Shown piece by piece: positions 46,827 to 59,393 of a stretch of 64,000 bases of DNA. The DNA is from Rosellinia necatrix (taxonomy: Eukaryota > Ascomycota > Sordariomycetes > Xylariales > Xylariaceae), in the NCBI GenBank assembly GCA_021209875.1, contig JAGYVD010000004.1, positions 2,728,001 to 2,792,000 of the forward strand. Direction: 5' to 3'. The translations under genes and the position numbers were made by a program. Position 1 is the stretch's first letter, and every line of letters begins with the position of its first letter. The notes beneath the pieces were generated by a model. It made no database searches. It was not told the DNA's origin and worked only from the letters and a program-made list of their open reading frames with translations.

Positions 46827-46895
46827 TCATAACGAAGCGAAGAACCAGTATCTATTGTCTATGGTTAGCTTTTGGGATCATGATAGTAATGATGG

Positions 46896-46926
<31 letters not shown>

Positions 46927-47809
46927 CGTGCGTGTGCGACTTACTCGGCGGCGTACTGGACCTCAAAGGAGGCGGGCATGCCCTGGCAGGTGGCGGGGGG
47001 GCTGCCGCCAGCGGTGCCGACGCGAAAGACCTCATGGAGACCGCCGGTGGCGTCGGGGTTAGCGGCGAGGCGGAGCCAGCCGACGGCGGCCTCGCCGTTG
47101 CGGCCCTTGGGGGCGTCGGCGGGGGCGGGGCGGCTCTCGATCTTGGAGCAAGGGGCCTCGCCGATGCGGTAGCGCGAGGTGTCGAGGTTGAAGAAGGGCG
47201 TGGTGGCGTTGGTGAAGAAGTGCTTGCCCGAGACGAGCAGGTTGGTCGGGCCCATCCGCTCGTCCACGCTGGTGCTGTACGGCAGATCGAACTGCAGCGC
47301 CAGCCGCGGCAGCATGTGCAGCAGGTCCGGGTACGTCGACGCCACGCACGACGCGTTGAAGAGCGTCGCCACCGCGCCCGCCAGCACCGGGGCCGCCGTG
47401 GCGTTGGACGCGTCGCACGTGTAGTTCTGCGTGCCACGGCCGATGGCCACGTGCTTTATCACGAGGCCGGCCGCTGGGGAGGAGAGCGGGTCCGCGGATA
47501 CTGGGATACGGTTGTCAGCTACGGGGGATATTCCAATTCGGTCGGCCCAGCCAGTCCGGAGGGAGTTTAGCTTGAGGCCCTGAAGGGGGAAAACTTACGG
47601 GTTGGCATCTGGGCCTTGGAAACGTCACAGGAAGGCGCGAAGGACGATAGCTTGGCGACGTCGATCTTCTGTGCCAGCAAGTTGAAGTAGTCGGATACGG
47701 CCTCGTGGCCGATGGTGTTGGCAAGGCCCGACTTGACCTGCGGCCAAGCTGGGGCGGCGAAGACCGCCGAGGCACCCAGAAAGGTGGCTAGTATTGTTGA
47801 GCCGTACAT
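46827..47809 (-). CDS. Secreted DUF3455 protein
   Basis: Three exons, complement(46827-46851, 46945-47500, 47599-47809), give 263 residues. The start carries a clear signal peptide (MYGSTILATFLGASAVFA, probable cleavage before APAWPQ). The body matches the fungal DUF3455 family: AGLVIKHVAIGRGTQNYTCD, then ATLFNASCVAS, then LVSGKHFFTNATTPFFNLDT. The last exon is only 25 nt and supplies the YWFF end expected after EVQYAAE; without it the protein would stop at the exon 2 boundary. The family is abundant in fungal secretomes and its biochemical role is unknown, so none is given. Several Cys and N-glycosylation sites (NYT, NAT, NAS) fit secretion. Intron 2 contains TATATA followed by a TG repeat. 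Confidence 0.87.
46897..46926. repeat. TA/TG microsatellite in DUF3455 intron 2
   Basis: TATATATATA is followed by about nine TG units inside the 93-nt last intron of the minus-strand gene, between donor and acceptor. Confidence 0.8.
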
Positions 47810-50800
47810 TTTCTCGGTTTTATGTGTTTGTGGGGGGCCTGAAGTGAGGTGAAATGGTAGAAGGTGGAGGTTGAAGATCGGTTCGGAGAAGAGTGAATTG
47901 TCCTCCTTTAGAGATCGTCGATGAAATTACTGTTCTTTCCCCTGTTTGTTCTTCTGCTTTTCCCCTTGTCGTGTATTGCAGATAACTAACTACCTAGGTA
48001 GGTAGTTTGTTTGGCCCGAGGAACGTTGTTTGACGATCAAGGAAACCCAAAACCCAATCAAATAAGAAAATCCGTCCCAGAAGAGAGAAGAGAGAAGTAG
48101 AGGAAATAAGAGTTGGCGTTTCGAAGAGAATAGAGGAAGGAAAAGAAGAGAAGTAGGAAAAGAAAAAAGTGAGAAAAAGGAAATGATCTCCTAGAAAGTG
48201 AGATGATGGTATAAGAAGAGGTGCGGTGGTGGAACAGAAGAAGGTTCATCTGCGAAGCTCGAGCGCCGCCAACCTCTCTTTAATATATTCCAATTCGTGC
48301 GGTTGGTCCTGTTCATGCATACCCGTCGCTACCGTACTACGCACTAGGTGATACCACCCTGCACTAGGTGGGTGGCTATCTACAAGTACCTAGCCTGTAG
48401 GTAGGTAGTGTAGTGTACTGTCAATACATGCATGCTACTGTCCCCTGCTGCAGCTGCCTATCCCAAGCGGGGAAATGACGCGGGATTGGACGCAATCTAC
48501 CAGGCAGGTAGGTAGTACCTACCTAGTGTACATAGATAACAATTATCTGTCGGCGTGTATTGGCTAAATTAGGCACCATGAGAGACTGCAGCATTACAGT
48601 TTGCACATGGCAGATTGCCCGGCGGGGCATTGCTCAATGGGGAATGGCCCACGTCGGCTGACCGTTGAGAGGCCGGGCCAGCCAGCCAACCAGCCAACCA
48701 GCCAACTAGCCGCCCTTGCATGGAGGGGGGAAGCTGGTTGCAGGCGGTAGCGACAGACGAGAGACGAGAGAGCCCAGAGAAGGGACGAGGTGCCACCAGA
48801 ATTCCCGGATGAGGTCGGACGCGGTGGAGCAGCGCCGGCGGGAGAGCTTCCCTGCCAGTGCAACCTCGCTCAAGCTGGACAGGGGCTCTGGGAGATGCGA
48901 TCTGCAGCTAGCGATTAGCGCGACAGGGGAGGTAGACCAACCGCGATATTTCATTGGCTCAGAGCTCCAGCGCAAGCGCCGTGGCTCGGATTGGCTTCTT
49001 CCACCTGGCACCAGTTCTCCATCGCTCTTGTTTTTTTTTTTTTTTTTCTCTCCCTTCGAGAATTCCTGAGAGGGGTTGTCAATGGAAGAGCTCCGCAGGC
49101 CGTTATGGTAACAAGGAACTGGATACTGGGCAGCCCACTAAAACATTAAGGAAGTGGCTAGGTGCGACAATGTCTTACAAAGATCTTGTTTAATTCTCTC
49201 TAGCTCCGGCAGTACTAACATCTTTGATTGATTCACATTGCGTGGCTGAATCATCTGGAAATTCGAGTATCCGAAGGCAGTGTACTTGTAGGCGCAAATC
49301 TGATGTGGCTGTCCATGCAACAGTTGGTCGCGCAGTGGTTATTGCCCCTCCATCTTCTATAAGCGACTCCATATCTCGGATACCGGAATCCTTGTTCTCG
49401 GCAAGGTTACAGTACCAGACTATGGCTACGGGATCGCTGATGCGCTTACACTACAGACAACGCAGACCAGGATGCCGGGCTAAATTAGCTTACCATTGCA
49501 TGGATAAGGGCTAATTAGTAAATATAGCTCTATGGACGATTAAGTGGTGAGGGCAAAAATAGAAACAAATTAGCACCGGAATCGAGCTTGTCCGCGCTTC
49601 TGCTCCGTGCTATGGGTGTCTAGCTGCAGCAAATATACTACTTATCGTCCAATTATGTCGCCTCATTGGAAGCATGGGATTGGAGGGCAAATTATCATGA
49701 CATGATTTCTGACCACTTGACTAACATGCAGTTCCGTCTGCTTAAATGCGTTTATCTCGTTTACGAGTTACCAAAAATTGGTGGCACTCGACACCACCCC
49801 CTGACAACGTGGTTGAGATAATTTACATCTCCATGGAGTTCCAGGCGCCCGTTCTTCGTGGTGGTAAATGCACTTGGTTGCAACTTCTTGGTTACTTCCC
49901 GTGAATACGCGTGCACTAATGAATTATCGCACGGGGCGTCTTGCCCTGCCTTCAAGGTCCCGAAAGGGAATGGTAATCTAAACAATGAAGCTATACATTT
50001 AATTTCGCTAAATCATGCTTGCATACACTGGAACTAGATAATCTACTATTCTCGTGGCTAGTGGAACGAACTACGACGCTCAGAGCATCATGGAGCGAGG
50101 ATCAAAGCTCCCTCCCTCCCTCTCTCTTCATGACTGCTGGCAACATCAACTTCAAGGTTGGCTTATTGTAGACTTTGCTTTTCCTGGTATATAATCCAGG
50201 AGGGGCTTGCTTACGCCGCGAGATTGAGACCGACGTACGTAATGTAGTAGGAGGACCCCGGATCTATTTCCAAGGCGTTGGCTAAGCCTCCTACCTAGGC
50301 GGCGTCAACCAACTCGTGCTGAGGATCCCGGGGGGTGGAAAGCTAGGCAAACTGTTTATCCATCTATATTACATACATGACATATCTACATAGCCGCCAC
50401 CTCCACCACACTCGCCGGGATACCCTGTGGCCTTGCGCGTCAAAAAGATCAATGAACACGGGGTGAGTATACACTACACTACCGAGGTACAATCCCCATG
50501 CCCCGGGGTTTTTTTTCCCTGTTTTGTTCGACCGTTTCAGGTCCACCTATCCTGATATCAGCGAACCGAACGAATCACGACGACTGTTCTTCCTCGGCTC
50601 TGTATTCCCGGCGAACAAGAAAAAGCTATTGACGTTGAGTCGCCGCGGCTTGGCGCTGTATGTAACTCAAGCCGTTCTTCGCCGTGATAGGCCGCACCGC
50701 CGTGGCGAGGGAGATTGTGTGAGCGGGTGGGGGTTCTGGGGGACATGTCCTTGCACGTCAAGAGAGCACGTCAAGAGAGTTTAGTTATCCAACACGGCGG

Positions 50801-51282
50801 CTCGAGAGTCGATCGCGCGTCGGTTGACCAAGATCTGCTCACGGTCGATCATATAACCTGGTGTACCTATAGCTCAGCTGCGATATGCCTTTAGTGGCTC
50901 TGATCTGCTCGTTACCTAGATATTTGATTGGAAAGCTTTGCTTAAAAAGGAGGGGAAGGGGAAGGGGGAAGGGGAAGGGAGGAAGGGAGCAAAAAAAAGT
51001 CATTTGTAGTGTAGACTAAGAATGGAACTTGTGCATCCTGATAGAATATGATTCAAATCAAGTTAAACTTGCTAGTGGACGGCAATACAACAGCAACCTT
51101 CATTACCTCAATTCTGGGCCTGGGGCACATCCGGCAATAGCGGCCTCGCGGCGACCTGTACAATAAATACTCATGTACACGGTAATCATGTTTTCCACAT
51201 GTCAAAACCGGTGACACCTTCGTAAACCTACAAATATATAGCAGCATCACACGTCCACGTGTAATATAATGTTACATCATCA
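47810..51282. other. 3.5-kb gene-free region
   Basis: The left part is the DUF3455 promoter, which includes an A/G-rich stretch at 48060-48200 (CT-rich on the transcribed strand, typical of a fungal leader). TAGGTA words lie at 47995-48010 and 48480-48530. A CCAGCCAA array lies at 48677-48711, a T run at 49030-49047, and a GGGAA repeat at 50948-50985. I support no gene here. Confidence 0.45.
48677..48711. repeat. 8-bp CCAGCCAA tandem repeat
   Basis: About four CCAGCCAA units with a degenerate end, in gene-free DNA. Confidence 0.8.
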
Positions 51283-53625
51283 TTAATGGCCATTAAAGCC
51301 CTCCTCCTGCCATTCGCCATGTCTACTGGCCTGTCCATTGGCTCCAAGGCCGCTACCACCCACCCCTCCGGCGCCAGCGGCGGCGGCTACAGAATGGCCG
51401 AGATGACTTGCATACTTTTCTGTATCCGCCGTGCCCAGCCAGTATAGCGAGCAGAATACCAAGAGGTGTAGCGCGACGCAGTACGCTGCAAATAGGTTTC
51501 TGCTCGTTCTCGACGCCAACACCATCCGGGTGACCGAGTATACCACTCTCTCCGGTAGGCTCATCCGCTTATACGCTCGGGCCGACTCCCGCCCCCGAAA
51601 GGCGGCGAAGGGCGATATATTGGATTCGTACGCCTTCCTGTACCGGTCCAGCTCGATCCCGGGGGTACCGCTGCCGCCTATGGACACGGTGGATGGGTTT
51701 GGGTTGGATGAATAGGCCGATGACGACGACGCTGACGGCCCGCCACGGTTGTACGTAGACACGTATCGCGTCTTTTCGTAGAGCTGCAGATTGTCCTTCT
51801 GGAGCGCAGCGATCTCTTGCCGTAACTGTGACACCGTGCGATTGCTCTCGGATAGCTCTGTTTCCAATTGCGAGTTGCGTTTCTTGAAGCGATCGCGCTG
51901 TGCTGTGATCATGGGAAGGATGCCAGACCCACCGCCCATGGGCTCCCCACCCGCCGTGCGAGGATCGAAGCCGGAGATAATCGATGAGGTGGGCGATGTT
52001 CTCCCACCCCGCCTTCCAGGTGCGAGAGAGGGCGCATATCTAGTGTAGGTACCTGCTACAGATGCTCCGGAAGGGAACGCGTTTTGGCCTTCAGCCTGGA
52101 GGTTGGCAAGATCGTTTTCCAGCTGAGCGTTCAGATTTTGTGATCTCTCTAGGTCAGCATTCGTCCTTGACATCTCTTCCTGCACGTTCTCGAGCCTGCT
52201 CTGTAAGTCTTGATGCGAAACTCGGAGAATGGTAAGCTCGTCGCCAAGCTTCTTGTTTCTTGCCAGAAGTAGCTGTTCTAATGTGTCTCCCTTAGGTTTG
52301 GTTGAAACATTCGAGTCCGTGTTGGCCAACACATCATCATCGTCCCCAGTCGAAAACTCGATGCTCTTCAGCACTTCAAGTTCTTGCTTGACATCATCGT
52401 AATCGCTCCACTTCTGGACCTTCGTTTTCAGGCTATCGCGCTCATCTGTCAGAAGACCGACTTCCCGTTCTAGGCTTCGTAATCTCGAATCGATGTCCCT
52501 CTTGAATGCCTCCTTTTCAACCCGGGCTGAATCCAACTTGCGTATTAGGGACGAGTTTTCGGATCTCATACGCATATACGCCGGGTCATCCTCGAGGGAG
52601 GGAGTCTGTGTTTGGACTTGCGACTTTGACTGGGCCAATTCTAGGCGTAGCTGTTCGTTGCGGGCCTCGACTTCGGCGAGCCGTGTGCTGGTTCGTTCTA
52701 GATCAGAATGAACCATGTCTAACTCGGCGCTCGTGACGTGTCCACCGCTCCCTTCGTCGGCATCCTCGGAACCCTTCAATCGTTGCGTTACCTCATAGCT
52801 AGCCTTAATCTCGTTAATTAACCGTTCTTGGCTCTCGACCTTCTCTTCCAGCGCCTTTTCCTTTGCTTCCCAATTATCTCGCTTTTCCTCGAGCACGGCA
52901 GCCCATGATGATTCGACCTCCTTCACTCTAGATTCGAGGTTGCTCTCTAGTTGTTTACGGTTCGTACTCTCGGCTTGCCATCGTGATTCGGTCTCCTCGA
53001 GCTGTGTGGTGAGGCTGGCTATGTTCTCTTGCAAGTGTTCGTTCTCTTCGGTGAGTTTCGGTAAGGTATCCTCGGATACCAGCATGGAATCGACAGAGGC
53101 CTCGAGAAGCGGGTACGGGTCGGGTGCATTCTCTAAGGCTGAATAGACCTGCAAGAAGGCGCTGTTTGTCGCTTTGGAATGATTTGTGAGGAGGTCGATA
53201 AAGGTTTGGTATGCTACATTCCGGTGGCGTTAGTCGGACGTGGTGGTGTACCAACCGCAAGGGGGTTCCCCGTCATGACGTACCCTTAAGGAGGCCCTTG
53301 ATCTCGGTGAGCTTGGTCGCATCATCGAGCTTCCGAAAGTCCTTTGTCTTCTGGGCGAGGTCTTTGCGCTGCACGGTGGAATCTCTTTGGTAGGCGACGA
53401 TATCGGACGCGGTGTTGTCGAGGTTCTGGATGAGGGTGGATAGGTCGATGTCTGTCGACGGTCAGTCAGCATGGGCGACGGCCCCAGGCAGGAGGGTATT
53501 GACACATGTGACGCACTTCTCCATGCCGAGATAGCGTGTTGGAACTGGTTCGTGTTTTCGTTCCCCGGCGGCGGGTTGCTGTGCTCGTCGCTGGATCGCG
53601 GCATGGCTGCGTCGAGGGAATCCAT
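51283..53625 (-). CDS. COY1: CASP/Coy1-type Golgi coiled-coil membrane protein
   Basis: Three exons, complement(51283-53213, 53284-53451, 53517-53625), give 735 residues. The N-terminus contains FQHAISAWRNIDLSTLIQNLD and DFRKLDDATKLTEIKGLLK, typical of the family. Long coiled coil follows from about residue 140 to 550 with many heptad Leu/Glu/Lys patterns. The C-terminal CASP domain has SSIISGFDPRT, PMITAQRDRFKKRNSQLE and DRYRKAYESNISPFAAFRGRE. Then come SLPERVVYSVTRMVLASR and one tail anchor, NLFAAYCVALHLLVFCSLYWLG. This is a type IV tail-anchored golgin-like protein. Yeast Coy1 acts in retrograde intra-Golgi tethering with the COG complex. The start codon at 53625 gives MDSLDAAMPRSS; an upstream in-frame extension lacks an ATG. 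Confidence 0.92.
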
Positions 53626-54308
53626 GGCTAACCGGGTGCGTATTGTCTTCTCCCGTCCGTATCCGTCGATCCTGACACGTTGTCGACTCCGAGAACCTGG
53701 GGCAGTAGTTGCTGCCGCACTTACCACCTCATCGGGGACCCAGTGCTATTGGGGCTAGAATCCGGGCGGCTCGACCATAAACTGCTTGTTATTGTAGGGA
53801 GGTCTGTGTAATTCGTTCGTGGCGGACTAAAGATGGGTAGTTGATTTAGATGGACTATGTACGGAGCTCTTGAGCTAAGAATAGCGTGGACTGGCGTAGG
53901 TATCCTCTTAAGGACGTTGACCAATCAAACAAATCCTTAACAAGCTATCGGGTGTCTGAATGCATGGCTCCGCATTTTACGACCTATAACTACCTACTGT
54001 AGCCTGTAGGTCGCTTGAGTAAGTACCTACTTACCTAGGTACTTAGGTATGCATGTACATAGAAGATAGAAGTAGGAGTAGGTATGGAGGTAGAGTAGAT
54101 CTAGGGGTTTCACCTTTTAGGCAACAACTTGAAATCGTGACGGGCACCCTCGCTATTCCAACACTTGCTCAGGCAACCTTATCAGCCTCATTGCCACCTC
54201 CACCTCCATTACTAGGCATCGTTCCTGCGCGATAGTACCAACCTCGGATGCAACGGTGCGCCGACAGCATGATCATATTCAGGGCCCTATGATGTCGTCG
54301 TTCTAGCC
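53626..54308. promoter_or_regulatory. Shared intergenic region of the divergent CASP-VPS3 pair
   Basis: About 680 bp separate the two divergent starts. It contains a TACCTA/TAGGTA palindrome at 54018-54052 (GTAAGTACCTACTTACCTAG, then GTACTTAGGTATGCATG). No gene is seen. Confidence 0.5.
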
Positions 54309-57300
54309 ATGGCCCTAGACGCGCATAGCAACACAGGCTCCCGGAGCATCCCGGGGGGCTGGTCCATACGTCCTGCGCACCTTGTTCGCGGATGTCCCGC
54401 TATCCGAGGACGGTTCTCGGGGCGATATTAAAATCAATTGCGTGGAATATCTGGGTGCGCAACCCGCCTGCCGCTTCGAATCCGCTCTGCTTGCTAAGAA
54501 CTAATCCTGGACGCACCAGATGGCAACCTCTACATAGGCACCTCCGACTCGGAACTGCTTCACTTTTTCCAAATCCCCCCCCCGATCCCGCTGATCATTC
54601 CGGAATACCGACCTTCATCCTCGCGTCACGCCTCCGACCCGACCCTCTAGATTCCGCCGCCGCCGCTCCAAACGCCCTGCGCCCCGGCGTGCAAGAGATT
54701 TTGCTGTTGCCTGGTGTTGGGAAAGCCTGTGTGCTTTGCAACTCAGCTGTCACCTTCTACTCTCTGCCGGAGCTGAGCCCAGCCTTCGGCGCCAATCCCG
54801 TTAAAAACTGCGGCTGGATCGGCGGAGTAGACCTTGACCAAGGCGCTCAAGGCACCGATGGCGCCACTATCTTACTATCTCTAAGTCGAAAGATACAGGT
54901 TGTCAGGATCGGCGAAGCTGCCCGTGGCGTCAAAAAGATCGACTATGTAGGCAGCAAGCTGTCGGTGAGGCGAGGTGCCATCGTCTGTGTTGCCGATTCG
55001 AGGAGTTATGCGCTTTTGGAAATCGATCGCCAACTTAAAATTCCCCTGATGTCGATTTCTTCTTTAGATCAGGCTCAACCTGGCACAATTGTTGGCCAGG
55101 CACAGGATATCTCAGGCAGCGCCGGGGGTGGCTTGCTGCGAAGCAATTCATCCGCCCAGGCGCGTGCGCAGACGGAAAACCCAGAGCCACAGACGCACCG
55201 GCGTGGCACGAGCTTAGGGAACCTGATCTCGAGCGTAAATCGAAGGCAGGAACAGCATACTGCGGACACCGAGGAGCTCGGCAGTCGCTCGGTAACACCG
55301 CCGGACCCTGTCGCCAGCCCGGGCCTGCCGGATACAACGCCTACTAGTCAGTCAACCACGGACGGACCAGCTGAAAGTCGACCGGTCACAGGTCATTCTC
55401 CACGACCGGCTTTTCTCCAACCCCACATTGTTTCACCAACCCCGGAAGAGTTCCTCCTCGTAACGGGCACCAATCCGTCAGAGCCAGGTATTGGATTGTT
55501 CGTGAATACAGAAGGGGAACCAACCCGCCCTACCATCGAATTTGAACGCTACCCCAGGCAAATAGTGGTTGATGGCGGGTCGTCGGACCTATTTTCTTCC
55601 CCGCCATCTCTAGCCCCCGACGAGGAGGGCTTTGTTCTGGCCTCAATGAGCAAGGAACTAGCAGATGGCATACACTACGGCTTGGAGATCCAACGTTGGG
55701 ATTCTGCCGCCATAGAAAATGAAACCACAAAACATTGGCTTGAGCCTAACCAAGGTGACTCCACAAACATCAAGGTTCCACAACCTCTCGGAATTCGCTC
55801 ACTTCTGGGAACAAACGATACGTATTTCCAAGAAATTGTCGACCGACTCTGCAAACGTAGGTTTACGCCATTTCCATCTAGAAACGTGGAGGCCTCTACT
55901 GCGCTCAAGAGCGTCGATTCACGAACGGCACTCTCAATGGAGAGAATGTTTAAGGAAAAGGAGCTTTTCGACAGAGATAATGATTCCCAAGACGACGAAT
56001 CGTTATCCGAAGGGTGGCAAACAACGCGCAATACCGAAGAAGAGGAGTTTGCTCGCCGGTTGGCGGGGACCACAGCTCGCTTGGCTGTTTGGTCCGGTCC
56101 TTACATCTGGTGGGCTGTTCGCAATCCTCTAATACTGCAGCTGGATGCCCAACTTGAAGCCGCTAGTGCCGTGTTAAATGAGACGCCACTAAAACGTCAA
56201 GAATTGTTCAGGATTATCAACTCATTCCGCGGGCGTGATGCTAAATCCGAGTTGGAATTCCTAACTTTTAGCTACATACGACAACAAGTTGGAATTTTGC
56301 TCTTGATCAGCTTTTTAAAATCCGCAGACAATTCCTTTGCTGCGACTGAGCTTCAAGCGATAGAGGAGACCTTAGTCGACAGTCAACTTGACCCTCGCGT
56401 CGTCTTATCCATCATCCCCGGCGTGCGAAATGAGGTGATCGAAACCCGACGGGGAATATGGATCTTCGGTGGTGTTAAGAGAACCGCTGAAAAATTCATC
56501 TCAACAGACTTTAATAGCAAAGCGCAGACAGCCTTGAGTACATTAGCACAGCCAGTTCTTCAGTTTCTCAGGCGATTCCTCAGTACATGGCGACGGAAAA
56601 AAGGATTTGGAAGTATATCCGATGAGAATGAAGTGTTTCGTACCGTGGATGCTGCGCTCCTTGCAGTGTTGCTTGAACTCGATCAGCATTCACCCCTCGG
56701 GCTGGCCAAGGGTCGTTCAATCCGTACCGAACTATATGAGCTTGTCGACGGCGGCGTAGACTGTTTTGACCGGGCACGGACCATAATCGAATCGTATCAC
56801 CGCCTTTTCGTGCTTAGTAGACTCTACCAGAGTAGGAAAATGGCTCAAGAGGTACTTGAGACGTGGAGGCGCATCATCGAAGGGGAGAGGAACGAAGGCG
56901 GTGAATTTCCAGACGGCGAGCTGCGTGTGCGGGAATATCTCACGAAGATAAGTAACCAGCCCCTTGTGCAGGAGTATGGCGTCTGGCTAGCAAACCGTAA
57001 CCCGAAGCTTGGTGTTCAAGTATTCGCAGATGACAAAGGCAAAGCCTCCAAATTTGAGCCCACCTACGTCGTCGAGCTTTTAAGGGCGCACGCACCAGAA
57101 GCTGTCAAGTACTACCTTGAGTTTCTCGTATTTGGCAAAGGGCACACAATTTACGTGAACGAGTTGGTAACCTACTATCTCGACGTGGTGGTCACCTATC
57201 TACAGACATCGTCAGAGGCACGGGAAGCTGTGTTGTCAACGTACGATGCGTATCGAGCACTGCAGCCACCGAAACCGACCTATCGGCAGTTTCTTACAGA

Positions 57301-57976
57301 CAACGCCCCCCCCGACGACGAAGCGTGGCAGAGTCGATTGCGGCTTCTCCAACTTCTAGGTGGCAAATATGACTATGATTCATCCGTCATACGGGATCGA
57401 ATCGCCAGTCTAAATAAGATCGCCGAGGATCTATTAGTTCCAGAAACCATCATTCTCGACGGCCGAGAGCGGAATCACGAGAACGCATTACGCCTCCTAG
57501 TCCACCATCTTGGAGATTATGACACAGCGGTCGCATATTGCTTCCGTGGCGGCGCAAGTATTTATAGCATCTATCAATCCGAGACTCAAAATCTACCGCC
57601 CGCAAGCCCTGAAGATTTCAGGGCGCCAAAAAGGCGTGATAGTGCGCCACCAACCCAAAATGAACAGGCTCGCCTTTTCCGAGCCTTGTTGGGGGAATTC
57701 CTCCAGCTCCGAGACGTTGGCGATCGCGTGGAGCAAACAGGACTACTCCTCGAGAAATTCGGCATTTGGTTTGATGTAAACGATATCTTGTCTGTGATAC
57801 CCGATACCTGGAGCGTAGACGTGGTGGCCGGGTTTTTGATCAAAGCATTGCGGCAAATTGTTGCCGAGAAGAACGAGACAACAGTAGCCAGATCTTTAAG
57901 CTCCGCTCAAAATCTTAAGGTCCAGCACGAATTAATCACCCAGATTGAAGAGAAAGGACCAAGCATAGAGACCTAG
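54309..57976 (+). CDS. VPS3: Vps3/TGFBRAP1-like CORVET tethering subunit, with N-terminal frame breaks
   Basis: A long frame to 57976 encodes about 1,150 residues. The N-terminal CNH/WD-like region has GVQEILLLPGVGKACVLCNS, VTFYSLPELSPAF and NCGWIGGVDLDQG. Alpha-solenoid repeats with the VPS39-like regions follow (LRAHAPEAVKYYLEFLVFGKGH; LRLLVHHLGDYDTAVAYCF). This is the Vps3 subunit of CORVET, which tethers Rab5 vesicles for endosome fusion. The family N-terminus (GPYVLRTL to KINCVEYL, then NLYIGTSDSELLHFFQIP) is encoded at 54361-54454 and 54520-54583 around a 65-nt intron. It is out of frame twice: with the ATG at 54309 across a G6 run (54353-54358), and with the main frame across a C9 run (54575-54583). 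The likeliest start is 54309; a later ATG at 54392 lies in a non-homologous frame. Homopolymer read error or real mutation are both possible. Confidence 0.87.
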
Positions 57977-59393
57977 AACAAAGCTTATAATAAACGAAAA
58001 CAACTATTAAATGATAAGTAGTGAGTACGGATTTATGATGTTCATACGAGGCTTTTGAGCCTCCAGTCCCTACGAACCCGGCGAGCCGTTTTGTCAAGGA
58101 GCGGGAACCGTAACTTCTATGCTGCCACACTACAGGAAATTGGAATATTAGGAAGCCTGGGTTTCAATTGCGCAAGGCGGTTTATACACGAAGCACACCT
58201 GTACTTTCACACGCTCTCACGCCATCTTGGATGCCATCAGGGATGTATGCCAGAAAACTTCCTCGGTTGAGACCCTAATCTCAACAAGTAGGATGTTTTG
58301 TAGGTGTTTTCCTTATTCTCTTTTCTCGGCGTCGTACCGTACTATGGCCCTAGCTAGGACCTTGTATCTTATAAGTCCGTGGCATGTTTCCTATATAGTT
58401 GCTTATCTCGCCTCCTACTACCCTTGTTCAAGTGAAGGGGTTAGCTACCACGGCGAGTGGGGGCCTTTAGCAGCCATTATGATGCCGGCAGGCATTTCAA
58501 ATTGTGCTTGTCTCCTCCGCAAACCCCTGGCCCAAGAGCAACAATGTCGAAAATCCTCAGGTCACCATCGCGTCTAGGCTGGTTAGGATCGATTTTTTTT
58601 CTCGCCTGTGTTATTAGATTCTGGCTTGACTGCAGTATTTACTACTATATTCACTAGCCGACTGACATGGATTATTGACAGCCGTAGCATTCAGCATCAA
58701 ATCTCCATCGCAAGGGAGGATTGTAAAAGGAATATAGTGCCAAGGTCCGAAGATCGTACCAGACTTTATCGCTTGAGAGATGGTGACGGTGTTGATGTAT
58801 ACATAATCTGTTGCAGCACCCGACTTTACCTTTTCTGTGTATGCCAGGCCAATGAACCGCGACGGGGCGTTTCTTCATACGACTCATCAACTTAACTCAT
58901 GCAATAATCCTTCCCCTATTCACCACTCCGTGGTGAAGCTGGGTGGCACGGCAGCCGGTTGGTGAATAAAGCACAGCGCATCGGAAACACACACAAGCAG
59001 TGGTGCTATGATAGTCAATCATATAGGGAAGGTCGCATGCAGTGATAAACCGTATTCTCAAACTAATATTCCATGATCAAGGTGTGTCGCTTGCCCGATA
59101 AAACGCATTCATCCCGGGAGTCCCCGAATGCAACGGAAAACGTCTCTATTTGACCGGTGCTCTCCTCCCCACGCCTCTCAAAAGCTCTCCAGAGACCCCA
59201 TAGGGACACAAACCAAGCTGGGTCAGAAAACCCAACCGGCTCGGTTCTCAGAGGCCAGCAGGATACCGACAACTCCCCTTAATGCGGCCAGATAGATCGG
59301 TCCGAAAGAAGTCGAGAGAGAAACTGGAAGGCGCAACGAAAAGACAGACGAGAATAGCTTCACCGTTCAGGTATCCCCATCCTCGTAGTCGAC
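57977..59393. other. Gene-free spacer downstream of VPS3
   Basis: Only short, unrelated open frames are present. I see no repeats of note and no gene. Confidence 0.4.

Noticed and set aside
54392..54580. The ATG at 54392 as the natural VPS3 start
   Set aside because: Its first 60 or so residues are in a frame that reads across the intron and does not match the family. The conserved Vps3 start is encoded in another frame over the same bases.
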